A DNA stretch of 64,000 nucleotides from Siphlonurus alternatus (taxonomy: Eukaryota; Arthropoda; Insecta; Ephemeroptera; Siphlonuridae), in contig OX463778.1 in the NCBI GenBank assembly GCA_949825025.1, positions 45,711,829-45,775,828 on the forward strand, given 5' to 3'. Position 1 is the stretch's first letter. Every line of letters begins with the position of its first letter. The notes below the pieces were generated by a model. It saw only the letters and a program-made list of their open reading frames with translations, made no database searches and was not told where the DNA came from. Shown one piece after another: positions 10,808 to 23,206 of this stretch. Both the position numbers and the translations under genes were made by a program.

Positions 10808-11227
10808 TAATGGACAACATACATGAAAAAATTTGTTTGCAGAAATGAATAGAGGGTACCAAATTTTATGCTACTCTAAATTAATTTCAGATTTTTTTGA
10901 GACCTGGAACTATTTTTAAATAATTAATATTGAAAGTCCTGTGATTTCAGTTGGCACGTTGGCACCCCTGAATCCTTAATAAAAAGGATAAAGAGTGCGT
11001 TTGAATTCATGGGCCAACTCGGGCTGGCCCGTGCTGCATGAATTCAAACGCACTCAAAGACATTAGAGACTGGACGCCTCCAGGGGGCGTAGCCGCACTT
11101 TCAATAATTATTTAAAAATATATATAGTTCTGGGTCTCAAAAAAAATCTGAAAGAATTCAGAGTAGCATAATTTGATACCCTCTATTCATTTCTGCAACA
11201 AAAAAATTTCATGTATAGTTGTCCATT
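10808..11227. mobile_element. Foldback MITE, ATGGACAAC family, second copy
   Basis: The same termini and inner arms as 2470-2799, plus an extra central hairpin (gtgcgtttgaattcatgggc and its complement at about 10996-11055). Candidate 6-bp flanking repeat cgcata at 10802-10807 and 11228-11233. Confidence 0.8.
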
Positions 11228-11314
11228 CGCATAAAAAATATATATATTACATGATTGAATATTAATAATTGATGCGAATTTGACGTTCCCCGATTAAGAG
11301 ATTTAGAGACTGTT

Positions 11315-11316
<2 letters not shown>

Positions 11317-11372
<56 letters not shown>
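11317..11372. repeat. (GA)n microsatellite
   Basis: Uninterrupted GA dinucleotide run of about 56 bp. Confidence 0.95.
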
Positions 11373-11376
<4 letters not shown>

Positions 11377-11444
11377 CATCAAACTCCTGCATGAGGCCGG
11401 GGTTTTTACTGTATATATATATATATTATGTATTTAAAGAATTA

Positions 11445-12472
11445 TAGAGAGTGATCGAGCGATTTCATTTTTTGGAATATTCTTATATTTTCAAAAAATA
11501 TATAGTTTATCTCGCCCTCTATTGAGAAATGAAAACCAGAAAATTAATTCCATCTCAAATATAGCTTCACCATAAAATATAATCCCAAAGTTGGTATTTC
11601 GGAGGCCTAACATGCGTATATCCTTATATTATTATATATGGAAGAGAAAACAGCTTTTTACTCCAACTTCGTCTGAACTATGGTATACCATGCAATTAAA
11701 AAATACGTACGTATATATATAATCTATATGATGAATTCTTTAATGGATTTTCAAATAAATTTTTTTTTTACAGAGCTGTTTTTCCGGAAAAAATCTTGAA
11801 AATCCTCTTAATTATGGGAATTAACCCGCAAAAATTTCAATGTTTTTTTTTCGGAAAAATTACTCCGTAAATTTTTTATTTATTTCTTTTTACAAGGATA
11901 CACCCCTAACAAAGAAGAGCTTATACAGCTCGCGGCGGGGTAATGGGTATATATAGAGATAAGGTATAGGGAACGGATGCCACGGCCTGTTACGCGTCCC
12001 ATGCAGCATTCGCTGAGGTGAGACTGAGGAAACCGTGGAAAACCTCAGTCAGGACGCCGGACACCTCTACTTTTTCTCAATGGACCAAAGCGATGTCCAA
12101 AGCCTCTGGGGAATCACACACAAGTGCTTCACTGCACTGGGACCACTGGGTGGAAAGCGAGACGAATTTACCCCAGGAACTAGGGAGCAGCGTATTTTTT
12201 ACTTGAAACGGTCACCCATATCCAAGTACTATATTTAACCACGCTCGACGTCTAACCTGACTTCGGTGATCTAACGAGAACCGGTCAATGCACTGCGCCA
12301 TTAAAGAATATTCATCATAGCTATAAGATTACGTATTTTTTAATTGGTACCATATATAGTTCAGACGAAGTTGGAGTAAAAAGCTATTTCCTCTTCCATA
12401 AGGATGCATGTTAGAGTCCTCCAAAACACCAACTTTGGAAATTTTTTGTGGTGAAGCTATTTGAGATGGAAT
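11445..12472. mobile_element. Foldback element, copy 2, split by a SINE
   Basis: The left arm (cgccctctattgagaaatga) and right arm (gtggtgaagctatttgagat) match the element at 6714, with the SINE at 11888-12305 in the middle. The right end abuts copy 3. Confidence 0.65.
11888..12305 (-). mobile_element. 5S-rRNA-derived SINE inserted in a foldback element
   Basis: The minus-strand head at about 12302-12205 resembles 5S rRNA, the core near 12030 has the conserved gaggttttccacggtttcct section, and the tail region 11888-11947 reads aaggatacacccctaac...cggcggggtaatggg. That tail motif recurs at 54195-54207 and 54571-54600. The copy splits a foldback of the 6.7/12.5-kb type between 11880 and 12305. 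Confidence 0.6.
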
Positions 12473-12473
12473 T

Positions 12474-13130
12474 TAGTAGAGTGAGCTATTGCATTTTTCT
12501 TATAAATATTTTATTTTCTAAAAATAGTTTAAGCTGCCCTCTATTGAGAAATGAAAACCAAAAAAATTCTATCTCAAATAGTTTCACCACAAAAAATTCC
12601 CAAAGTTGGTGTTTCGGAGGCCTTTGACGTGCAGCCTTATGGAACATAAAACAGCGTTTTACTCCAACATTTTCTGAACTATGCTACCATTTAAAAAATA
12701 TCTACGTAATCTATGATGAATTCGTTAATGGATTTTTAAATAAAAAAATTTTTTTACGGAGCCGTTTTTTCGGAAAAAAATCTTTAAGTTTTTGCGGGTT
12801 AATTCCCATAAGGATTTTCATGATTTTTTTTCAAGAAAACGACCGCGTAAAAAATTTTTTTTATTTGAAAATTCATTAAAGAATTCATCATAGATTACGT
12901 AAGTATTTTTTAAATGGTACCATAGTTCAGAAAAAGTTGGAGTAAAACGCGGTTTTATGTTCCATAAGGCTGCACGTTAAAGGCCTCCGAAACACCAACT
13001 TTGCGAAATTTTTGTGGTGAAACTATTTGAGATGGAATTTTTTGGTTTTCATTTCTCAATAGAGGGCAGCTTAAACTATTTTTAGAAAATAAAATATTCC
13101 AAAAAATGAAATCGTTCACTCTACTTTATT
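12474..13130. mobile_element. Foldback element, copy 3
   Basis: Ends tagtagagtgagc and ttcactctacttta, arms with ctgccctctattgagaaatg and its complement, closely like 6714-7400. It is directly followed by the SINE at 13131. Confidence 0.75.
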
Positions 13131-13815
13131 TATTTTTTTTTAATCAAACCCTAACTGGGTATATACTTCATGAAATGAAATTTATTTTATAGCTTTCGCT
13201 ATTAATATATATTACATCAGTATTTGTAGTACATTCAATTCATACAAATTAAATTACATTTTGACTAATATTAGATGAATTAATAACAAATTAATGTAAA
13301 ATTGAAGATTAATACATTATTTCTTACATACTAAAATACAGTATTGGATCAGAGGAACCCTGAAATTACAATCTATACTTACTAATTACTCACTAAGTTT
13401 GAAACCTCGAACCTTCTGAAACCCTATAACTATATAACCGTTTATTAGGCTCTTCCGGAACGGGGGCGCGCTGCGGCCACGGCCTTGCAAATCTTGCAAT
13501 CCATCCCGGCATTTTTGTCTGCGACTGAGGGAAACGTGGAAAACTCAGCAAGGATGCATATGGACCAAAGACCAAGAGTTTGGTCTTTGGCATTTGGTCT
13601 TTGGCATGGATGCTACAGCTTTTGTCAATGAACCGGAAGTGCAATGGTCCAAAGCCAGCTATATAGGGGAACCACATATAGTGGAAAAGCGTAACCCCTG
13701 GGTGGGAAACGTGGTTGTCGTTGAAAATGGTCGTCACCCATCCAACTTCTAACCACGCTCGGCGCTGCTTGATTTTGGTGATCTGACCAGACCCAGTCAA
13801 GCGCACTGCCCCACA
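13131..13815 (-). mobile_element. 5S-rRNA-derived SINE, long copy
   Basis: Minus-strand head at about 13812-13725, core near 13500, tail taatcaaaccctaactgggtat at about 13140. Extra AT-rich sequence of about 200 bp separates core and tail. A further isolated tail (T-run then aatcaaaccctatt) lies at 13851-13887. Confidence 0.7.
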
Positions 13816-13904
13816 CAGCCACTGTAAATATAATATACATAATATTGTGTTTTTTTTTTTTTTTTTTTTTTAATCAAACCCTATTTGTGAACAATTAATT
13901 AATA

Positions 13905-14768
13905 ACCCTAATCTGCCTGAATTAATTTCAGCTCATTTTTTGACAAAACAAAAAATTACTCATATAATTTGAAAATTTTTCCTGACTTGATCGAGTATTT
14001 GACTTAGCAACTTCAAATTTTGAAAAAATCTACCTTAAACCTTTTTTATCAGGTAAAAGTGACAAAAAATTTCTCTAAGACCTTTTTCAGGTGCAGGGTA
14101 GGTCTCAGGGTACACCATGATTTGAAGAAAAAATAATGTCAGATTTTTTTTGAAATTTAAAATATAGGTAACACGTCATTCAAAAATTTTCCGCGTTGCA
14201 TTTTTTTTTTCAGGGTAGCCCAATGACCCTGAACTGACCTTGAAAATGTTACAAATGTGGAAATCATTCATTTTTTTGTCAGATTCGAACTCGAAAGGTT
14301 CGAATAAGTATAAAACAATACCTCACATGCTAAGGTAAAAAAATGTGGGTTTCAGGATCGGACTGACTCTGAATAAGGGTCGATTTAAAAATAACGCTTT
14401 ATGGGCAAAAAAAAAAAATCGACTTACATTAATTTGACCTTTGTGAGTTCGAATTTTATATTTAAAATTACGTATTTTGAGAATTGAATGTTTTCAGGGT
14501 CGTTTCAGGGTCAAGGGTGACCTGTCAGGTTACAATAAAACCAAAAACTTAAAGCAAACTATTTCTGAAATTTGCAGAATTTTCAAGACCTTGCAAATAT
14601 CTTAATTGTATAGTTTTACTAATTACCCTGAAAATCCTTCAGGGTTCAACCTATGATTTTTTTTAATAAAACACGTAATAGGGAAGACCCTGACGTATAT
14701 GTGGCCAACTTGAAGGGGTCACTTTTTAGAAATTTCATTTGCGTGCACGCTAGGCAGATTAGGGTTGC
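13905..14768. mobile_element. TIR-bounded element rich in CAGGGTC motifs
   Basis: Ends aaccctaatctgcctg and aggcagattagggtt are inverted. The interior has at least ten scattered CAGGGT/ACCCTG motifs in both orientations. No open frame of note. Confidence 0.5.
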
Positions 14769-14893
14769 TAAAAAAAAATGAGTAAAAGTTAATGAACAAA
14801 ACATAAAAATATTTATAACTTTATAACATAATATATTAAATATACTGTAGATGATCCATGGCATACATGCAGCTATAAGGATATCATATATTC

Positions 14894-14896
<3 letters not shown>

Positions 14897-14932
<36 letters not shown>
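14897..14932. repeat. (AT)n microsatellite
   Basis: TA dinucleotide run beside the AT-rich end of the 13.9-14.8 kb element. Confidence 0.9.
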
Positions 14933-14940
<8 letters not shown>

Positions 14941-15231
14941 ATATGCTAGGACCAAAAGCCGAATTCGGCCCAACGTACTCTGAAAAAAATGCGCATGGTA
15001 GAACTATATATGTATATAATAGATTTTGTAGCTTAATTCTAGGGATTTGCTCCAAAAAACCCAAATTGGATTCAAATTTTGGCTTTGGGTCAAACCATGA
15101 TGCTCCAAAAACTAGTTCTGCCATGGTCAAATTGAATTTAATGCTCCAAAAATTTATGCCGATGCTCATGGAGTTGACTTTTACTTCCATCGGCTTTGGA
15201 GCATTTTCATTTGACCAGAACTATTAATATA

Positions 15232-15646
15232 TATATTTTTTTTTTTAATCAAACCCTATTGGGTACTTCTATATTATTTACTAATTATATACATACTACT
15301 TTGAAACCCCGATCTTCCGAAACCATAACTTGAGCGTTTCGCGGGCTCTTCTGGAACGGGGGCGGCCACGGCCTTGCAAATCCATCCCTGCATTTGCCTG
15401 CGGCTGAGGGAAACGTGGAAACCTCAGCCAGGATGGACGCTACAGCTTTTGTCAATGAACCGGAAGTGCAATGGTCCAAAGCCAGGGGATCGAACCACAG
15501 AGTGGAAAAGCGCAACGTTTTACCCCTGGGTGGGAAACGTGGTGTTTGTTGAAAATGGTCACCCATCCATCTACTAACCACGCGCGGCGTTGCTTGACTT
15601 CGGTGAACTGACGAGACCCGGTCAAGCGCACTGCGCCACACCTCCC
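15232..15646 (-). mobile_element. 5S-rRNA-derived SINE with 12-bp target duplication
   Basis: This is the most complete copy: 5S-like head (minus strand, about 15640-15555), core, and tail ending in taatcaaaccctattggg plus T-run. It is flanked by a perfect direct repeat ACTATTAATATA at 15220-15231 and 15647-15658, which is the target-site duplication expected of LINE-mobilised SINEs. Confidence 0.85.
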
Positions 15647-17147
15647 ACTATTAATATAGTAATTATATACATATAATTTAGTATATAAATTAAATAATAT
15701 ATTATTTACATAATTATTTAGTATATAAGCTTTTTAGGGTCGAGCAGAGGTTTCGAGCAGAGGTTAAATGGTACCAATTTAAATTTGAAATTAATATTTT
15801 TATTCCACTTTGGACCTCATTTGAGGGTTAATTGAAAAATTATCAGAGCAAAATTTCAAATTAAGGTACCACCAAACTCTGTGACATATATTATGGTTTT
15901 TAGTAGGAATACGATTTTTTAAGTCTCTATTTATATAATATGAAATTTCAGTTTGTAATAAAAAAAAAAAAAAAAGTGACACATGAATTATGGGATAGTC
16001 TCTAGCTGTACAATTAAATGTTCTTATAATGTCATGCATCTATATATTTGTCACTTTTGAAGCTGACGTACTCATAAAATATATTTTGACTGATTATAAA
16101 ATAAATGTATTATAATATTATACATTTTGCATGCAAATTCCTCTCAAGTATAATAATATAACCATCATAATTTTAGAAATGTCAACTTAAATAATGTAGA
16201 ATAGTAAAATGTAGCTCAAATTTATTGCAAAATATTGCATTTCTTTTTCTTTTTTTTTTTAAGTATTAAGTATACGTGTGGGGTATTGGATGCTCTGTGA
16301 CCGTCTCTGTATTATAGAGGCGCGCTTTCTTTGATATCACTCTTCTCTGTTTTTGTAGCTGGACGTCGTAATGTGGTCTACTTTGTCGCTGGCATTTTTA
16401 TCACTCCCTCGGCAGATCTTTGCTTTTGAGTAGGGATGGGGAGTAAAGCAAGAGAAACCTTTCTTGTGTCCTCTTCGCGTCTATCGCATCAATTCAAATC
16501 TACGTCTCTCGAGAGTGGTGCGTGCGGCAAAGCAGTATACGTTATACTGTGTATGTCGTGCACATACGTACATTATATGGAACCGTGAAGCAGACTTAAA
16601 GCTCGTGATTAATAATGCAATACGTCACATTATACCTATGTTTGAACAAACACTCAAACTCATGCAGCTTGCTTTAATTCTTCATGAATATATTATTATA
16701 CAGCATGATTGAAATTTATTCATTCCAACATTTCCAATCACCATGGATAATTATATAATATATAAAATATTATATTATTCGAGTATCGGATTACTATCAT
16801 AATTATTAATTACTAATATACAGTATAAACGTTACATTTATATTTCATGCATTCACAACAGACTTTTAGAAAAATATTCCGCAGGATTTTTGTGATATCA
16901 GTAATATCAGTGAGTTTTTACGTTTCGATAATTTTTAATTGTATTAAGATTATTTGCTCCCTATTAAAAAAATCAATATTATTTGAAATTGTAAGATGAA
17001 AAACATTATTTTTTTTTTAATAATTTAATTTTTTTTTTCATTAATTAATTGCTACATAAGAAATTCTAAAGCATTTTATATTTTGAACAATAATTTAGCT
17101 TCCTGTGTGTGATTTCTCCCTGTATAAGCTTTCAATTCAATTGTAAC

Positions 17148-17314
17148 CAGGCGCGGATCCAGGGGAGGGGGGCTGTACCCCCCTCCCCGAAATTTTGGAT
17201 TTAACATGGGCAATACAGGCATTTCCCCCACTCCAATTTTTTAATTTTTTTTAACATTGGCCTTATGGAGGCAGCCCCCCTCCCCCCCGAAATATTTTTC
17301 TGGATCCGCGCCTG
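17148..17314. mobile_element. hAT-type MITE with perfect 8-bp target duplication
   Basis: A 167-bp element with termini CAGGCGCGGATCCAG and CTGGATCCGCGCCTG, flanked by attgtaac at 17140-17147 and 17315-17322. The 8-bp duplication and CAG-like ends are characteristic of hAT elements; no transposase is encoded. Confidence 0.88.
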
Positions 17315-17463
17315 ATTGTAACTCAATTTATAAGGTCGAATCTGAGTTGATTGAGATCGGCAGAATTGTTAAACAGTTAGGGATAGTTCAGGTTTGAAAC
17401 CATGCCCCTGTTAGGGCATTTTGTCCGTATCCTTTTATTAAGAAGTGATCGATGTCTATTAAT

Positions 17464-17613
17464 TGACGCCTCCCTCTGTACTTTTAATAATTTTTTAAAT
17501 ACATTGTTTCTGGCTTCAAAAACCCTGAAAAGAAAATCAGAGCAGCATTTATAATTTGGTACCCTCTATTCATTTCTGCAAGAAAAAAAAATCATGTAAG
17601 TTTGTCCATTTTG
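17464..17613. mobile_element. Half foldback MITE, ATGGACAAC family
   Basis: Only the right half remains: ttaataattttttaaat, aatcagagcagc, ttggtaccctctattcattt and the terminus ending gtttgtccatt. Confidence 0.65.
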
Positions 17614-18122
17614 CCAGTCTCCTTCTGCAAATGTGCAGCAAACTAAATACAATAAATTGAAGTGTAATGACAGTAGTGCCTCCAAGAGCTAGAACACGCA
17701 GTTGAAGTTTGTCATCGGCATGCATGGAAATCTTCAAACATTTATGCAGTGATGGTCGTTGAGTTGCATCTGGATCGCATCAGTTATTTCATTTTTCCTG
17801 ATTTTTAAAATAAAATATTATTGTGCAAAAATTACAAGTTGTTGCTGGTAAACATAAATTATTATTTTCTATTCACAATAAATAATTCCAGGATATCTTT
17901 GTTAATAAATAATGAGAAATAATAAAGTAAAAAATTAGGGTGCATTAACAACACCTATACTATTGATAATTTAGTTTGTGGCGCGCAGTTACCTCAAATT
18001 AATAATTTTTATTAAAATAAATTTATCTATAAGAAATGCGCAGAACTATAGTTTTGTTCAAACGCGCGGAAATGAGCAAAAGCCGAAATGAAAGTCTTCA
18101 TCTTCATTCGGGTTTTGCTATT

Positions 18123-18149
18123 GGGGGGGGGGGGGGGGGGGGGGGGGGG
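18123..18149. repeat. Poly-G tract, 27 G
   Basis: Unbroken run of 27 G, exceptional in this AT-rich sequence, flanked by gggttttgcta and cttttgcccgaattcgg. Confidence 0.95.
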
Positions 18150-18179
18150 CTTTTGCCCGAATTCGGTTTTAGGTGGTAA

Positions 18180-18349
18180 AGGCGGATTCAAATGGCGATC
18201 CGACAACGGCGGCGAATATCGCTTTAATTAACGATGCTCGAATCTTCTTTTAATCGCCAAATATGGCTGTCAATGGATGTTAAAGCAAGAGCGCACCATT
18301 CGCTTCGCGTCGCATGATAAAAATAAAAAATCGCCATATGAATCCGCCT
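18180..18349. mobile_element. MITE with AGGCGGATTCAAATGGCGAT termini
   Basis: Inverted ends aggcggattcaaatggcga and tcgccatatgaatccgcct around a 130-bp centre. It lies about 30 bp after a 27-G run and about 400 bp before the GC-rich 5' region at 18745. Confidence 0.65.
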
Positions 18350-18744
18350 CGATCACATATATTATAATTAATATATAATATATTATAAATTTATTTTTGT
18401 AATAAATTTCAAGCTGTGTAATATTATATTTATATATAATATATTATAATTAATAATTATAATTATGTGTAATATAATTAACTTGTTTCCGAAAAACGGG
18501 GAAGATGGGTATGTGTAAAAATTTAATAATAACATCATGTTGCCATTACCGTTATTGTAATTTACTTTGAAACAGTATATACTGTCGATTTATTTTGCCA
18601 TTGTGCCAGTTCTATATAGGGTTTAAGTTCCAATACACCTTTTATTAAGAAAATTCAGATGAAAAGACTATAATTTTATATTCCTGGAAATTAATTAATA
18701 TTCATTTCATATATAATAATGTATATATTTATCTGAATGGAGTG

Positions 18745-18895
18745 TACCACAAACGGAGTTGCAGGGCTTGTGCGCTGCTCGCGTTGCGCCGTGCAGACGC
18801 AGTAGCGACATCGGCTGGAGCGAGGTAGCGTGTGTCGGTCTAAAAGCCACGGAGCGGCCAGAGCTCCAGTCGAGTCTCAGTGCTCGCGGTGAGCA
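18745..18895 (+). promoter_or_regulatory. GC-rich promoter/5' UTR of the 18.9-kb gene
   Basis: About 150 bp of GC-rich, CpG-containing sequence rises abruptly from AT-rich flanks and leads into an ATG in favourable context (gagcaATGGC). AT-rich TATA-like sequence lies just upstream (18,700-18,730). No start site can be fixed. Confidence 0.5.
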
Positions 18896-19273
18896 ATGGC
18901 AGCAGCGGCGGAGCAGGAGAGCAAACGCGCGTTCCCGCACACGTGGTTGGTGTACACGAGTTTAGCCATTCTGCTTGCCCTCGAGCTCGGTCTCTCGTTT
19001 GCCTTGTACCGACACGTGGAACACGTGGAGCGACGGTGCGAGGAAGCACTTCTCATACACGTGACACCAAGGAACAAGCGTGAGCGAAGGTCTGTTGGGG
19101 ATGACAATACGGTGTCCGGAGAGACCAATGTTGAGTTCTTCCACCCAAAGTTACGTCAAGAACTGGAGGAAAAGGAAGCAGCACGCAAGGCAGCAGCAGC
19201 GGCGGCTGCAGGTGGCAAGACTCCAGAAGACAACAACCCCTGGGTTTGGCTAACCTCGTACTCACGTATCCCG
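18896..19273 (+). CDS. First coding exon of a type II membrane protein, family not recognised
   Basis: The exon is 126 codons with a strong donor (CCG|GTAAGTG), ending in phase 0. It encodes a short cytosolic N-terminus (MAAAAEQESKRAFPHT), one hydrophobic segment at about residues 18-41 (LVYTSLAILLALELGLSFAL), a short basic/acidic stem, a furin-like basic cluster RNKRERRS at about residue 60-67, an acidic-basic helix with likely coiled coil around residues 80-105 including an alanine run, and the end NPWVWLTSYSRIP. The layout resembles signalling or adhesion ectodomains that are shed by proprotein convertases, as in TNF-type ligands or membrane collagens, but no defining domain is seen. No Gly-X-Y repeats are present. 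Coding is supported by GC and codon content unlike the flanks. The rest of the gene is proposed downstream on the same strand. Confidence 0.78.
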
Positions 19274-20500
19274 GTAAGTGAATATTGTTATAAAATTTAA
19301 AAATGAACTAGTCTGCTAACTTTCTGCACATATACATGTGACGTTGAAATCGTAAGAAATGTTTGTGACCGGACAGTCGTCGTTAAAGAATTATTAACTA
19401 TTAGTATAAATAACAATTATTAATAAAAAAATCAAATGTTTTAATCGTGCATTTCTTAATACGTATGTATGTAATAATTTATGTCATCGGAAGCTGACAA
19501 GATGAAGCAATTTATATATATATATATATAATATATATTCGGTGAAACTACTTAAATTTTAATTGATACTAAAAATACACCCATCGACCCAGAAGTAATC
19601 TAAGTGTTTATAATGATTATATAGTCACTTGTATTTCTATAATTTAATATAATAATTTTATTTTTAAATAACAATAATAAAATTCAATTGCACTTTGTGT
19701 TTTTTTTTTAGCATAAATTCATTAAATTGACATTGAAGAAGTGTGACGCATGTTATCATATGAAACTACAGATAAATATATAAGTTTTTGCCTTTAAAAT
19801 TTAATTTATAATTGAATATCAGTTAAGAAACACTAAAATACATGCTATTGTGGTTATTTGAACTTATGAAATGATATTTCTTATCGATTCAATAATAAAG
19901 TTTAAGTAAGTTATGGGCTGGCTACCTCAGAATTGAATTGAATTGATTTATGTACCTCAGAAAGATAGAAGATATCCATATGAAAAATGATGTCAAAAAT
20001 CCAATGTTTTATGTTTAATTAAATACTCAATTTGTAAAATTATTATATAATTTGTTCCACGTTAAACAGCAAAAATATATATAATATTAATATGTTGTAT
20101 ATGGCTTCATAAAATATCAATATTATGATATTACGCACTGCAAAATTAACATAAAATTTTGTTTTATTTTTTGAAGACTCATCTTTCCTTACTTTTATTC
20201 AATAAAGTTATTATATAATGTTGTATGTGTATTATGTGTATGTATATAATATATATAAATGCAATATATGCTGTTAGTAAAAATTACAGTGCAAGTATAT
20301 AGTTTTTTTTTCACTGATTTAACATATACTTTTAAAACACCGGCCGCCATTCGTTGTTATATATTATATGATTGTTACAAATTAATCTATAATTATAAAT
20401 GACAATTACATTATTTCTATGGCACATGATACATATATGAAATTTAGAGGCACATCTATATAATTCTATTCAACAGGTGATTTCCATAGTAAAACTTACC

Positions 20501-20531
<31 letters not shown>

Positions 20532-22919
20532 GCAGAAAAAGGGGGAGGGGGTGTTCTGTCCTTCTCGTAATACGAAGGAAGATCGAGTGGGAGGGGTGTA
20601 GGGGTGATATAAGAATACGGCGGACAGCTGAAGTAGACAGGGAGCTCTGATGACAGCTCCCGCTAGCTCTAGCAAAAGATATTTGCATACTGAGTGCTTT
20701 GAGAGCACTAAAATTAATTCTCCTCTCATCTTGTCAAACTTTATAACGTCTATGAGAATGACCTACGTCGTCGCTTATCATCTTTTGACGAAAAGGCTTT
20801 CCTTCCTGATGAGTTGTAGAGGACTTTCAAGTTTAAGCAGTATTTAGCATTGCAAGCTTTTTAGTTTATTTCCTTTTTATTTCCTTTAAATGAAAATTAA
20901 GAATTATGTATAATACAAGAAGTTAAATTGTATATCGGATTTTGATTTTATATATATATGCATATTTTATGATTAACTTAACACTTTAATTTATTTTTTT
21001 AAAGTCACCGTTTCTAAATTGATCAAAATAATCATAAGAAACCTATAATTGATGAAAACAATACAATTATATATATGTATATATTTACGTAAAATTTAAA
21101 ATACAAAGATCAATTTAGCTTGCGAGTCATATAATTGTATATATATAATATATTTGTGGCTTTTTATTATTATACGTTTCAATCTTGCTACAAATATTTA
21201 TTCACAATATAATTTATAAAACTTATCATATATATAAGCTTACACTAACATAATGAACACATTAATTTTCGATGATATTAAAATACAATATTTCATGCGT
21301 GTACATATTTTAGGATTCTAAATTCCTAATTTAATATTATAATTATATAAATCGATGATTATGTGTTTAATCGATAATGAATTATGTAAAATTTTATTAA
21401 TTATGCATTATAACAATATTATATATCCATCGATCTCATACATAAATTCATCCACTGCGTTATGTTGTTATAAGTCTTCTTATCTTTTGCAACACAAAGT
21501 TTGTAAAGCTGATTAGAGGTTGTGGAGCAGTATGATGAATTTCCCACCACCCATGTAGCACCACCTTGTAATTTAACCCAAGTATACGTTCAAGTTACAT
21601 GACTGTTGCAGGTACAACTTCTAAGTCTAGTGTGTAGTAGTGGCTCTTATATTATAATGAAGTGAGAGCTTCGTAGCTTCGTTTTGTCGTGACAATTAAG
21701 AATTAGCAAAAGTTATACGAAGAAAATATAAGACAAAATGTACGACTTTGCTATTTTCACACGCGAAGAAAGGTTTAAAATTTTACATTAATTTATTATT
21801 AATGAAATTTTCATGTGCTATGTAACTTATTTAAAATTTTCTCGCCATACAGTCTAATGTTTGGTTATGTCTCTATTTTGGAGTGAGAATAACTTTGGTT
21901 TTATGTACTCTAGCTGTTATGTTTTCTACAAAAAGTTTTCAAGTTTACTTTATATAATGTAACATTATTAAAGTTGGTTAACACGGACCTTTCTTGTACT
22001 GCATAAATATAATGTATATTCTAGGTGGATGTTCTATAATATGTACATTATATAATAAGCGATAACTTACAAGTTCAAAGTTAATGTGTTATTTATGTAT
22101 ATACATTGCAGTGCATGTTATATTTTGCGACTCTTCATTAATCTATTTACATTTCTGACGTGCTATAAAACTGATTATTTTTTTATAGGCAAAATAAATA
22201 ATACTTTTTTCTGCATTTTTTTTTTTAACTATGTATTAATATGCTTGATTTCTAGTGTAAAAAAATAATAACATGAAGCAGATGAAGCCATGCTGTAAAG
22301 AATATTTAGCGAGTTACGCATTTTTATAGGGTCATTAGACTGTGAAGAATATTGCGGGGGTGGGGGGAGGGAGCGGGAAAATATGTTATATAATTGAAAA
22401 TTACAATTTTAGTGAAGTAGCAAAGTATTACTTTATATTTATTATTATTATGAATGTACAACCTTCATGTTTTTTTTTTATTTCAAATCAGGATAATAAT
22501 GCTATTTTTTCAGTACTAAAAATATAAAAATATTTTGCTGCATTTTTTAAAACTGTTTAAAAGCTCTCGGACGCTTGTTTCTGATTTTGTATGACAATGT
22601 GTGTTAATAATTTTTAAAATTAAAATATTCTTTCAGGACTGTAAAAAGACTGGAAAAAAACAAAGTAATAATGTGATTTTGTTTCCTCTAGAGTATATTA
22701 AATTATCTATTTATGAATAATTAACACAATTTCCCCCAACCTCAGGTCACAGGTATTAAGAAATAGCTAGCATACGCAAAATAAAAATTCGCCCTCTCTC
22801 ACTCATCAGGGGGGAGGGGTGCTAGATATCAAAATGAGAAAAATTTGTTCTACTCATTTTTTTTTTTTTTATTTGTTCATTCATAGAATTCGACATAAGA
22901 CAATAAAATAACACAAAGA

Positions 22920-23206
22920 ACATAAAATTTGTTCAGATTTTTTTTGAGACTGGGAATTATTTTAAATAATTATTGTTGAAAGTTTGTTGAAGGCGTTTCA
23001 TTTAGAAGTTATCCTTTTTATATCCTTTTATTTAAGGAGCCTGGTTTCTCCAGGGGGCGTGCCCGGCGCTTTCAATAATTTTTAACTTTTAACAATAGTT
23101 CTTGAACTTAATTGGAAAAATCTGGAAAATTTCAAAATAGCATAACTTTTATAACTTCTAACTAATTTTTTATTGCAAAAATCGATGCTAAAACTGTCCA
23201 CTGCAG
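22920..23206. mobile_element. Degenerate foldback MITE, same family
   Basis: It keeps cagattttttttgagactgg, attattttaaataattatt, the central ctccagggggcgtg shared with the copy at 2470, and the matching right arm. The termini are eroded (ctgtccactgca). Confidence 0.55.

Noticed and set aside
18896..19273. Assignment of the type II protein to TNF ligands, membrane collagens or sarcoglycans
   Set aside because: The anchor and furin-like site fit, but no Gly-X-Y repeats, TNF signature or sarcoglycan motif is seen in any candidate exon.
20535..20600. Exon after the poly-T/gcag acceptor (KKGEGVFCPSRNTKEDR)
   Set aside because: The acceptor is good, but the frame stops within 22 codons and there is no credible donor; the T-run is probably a decayed retroelement tail.
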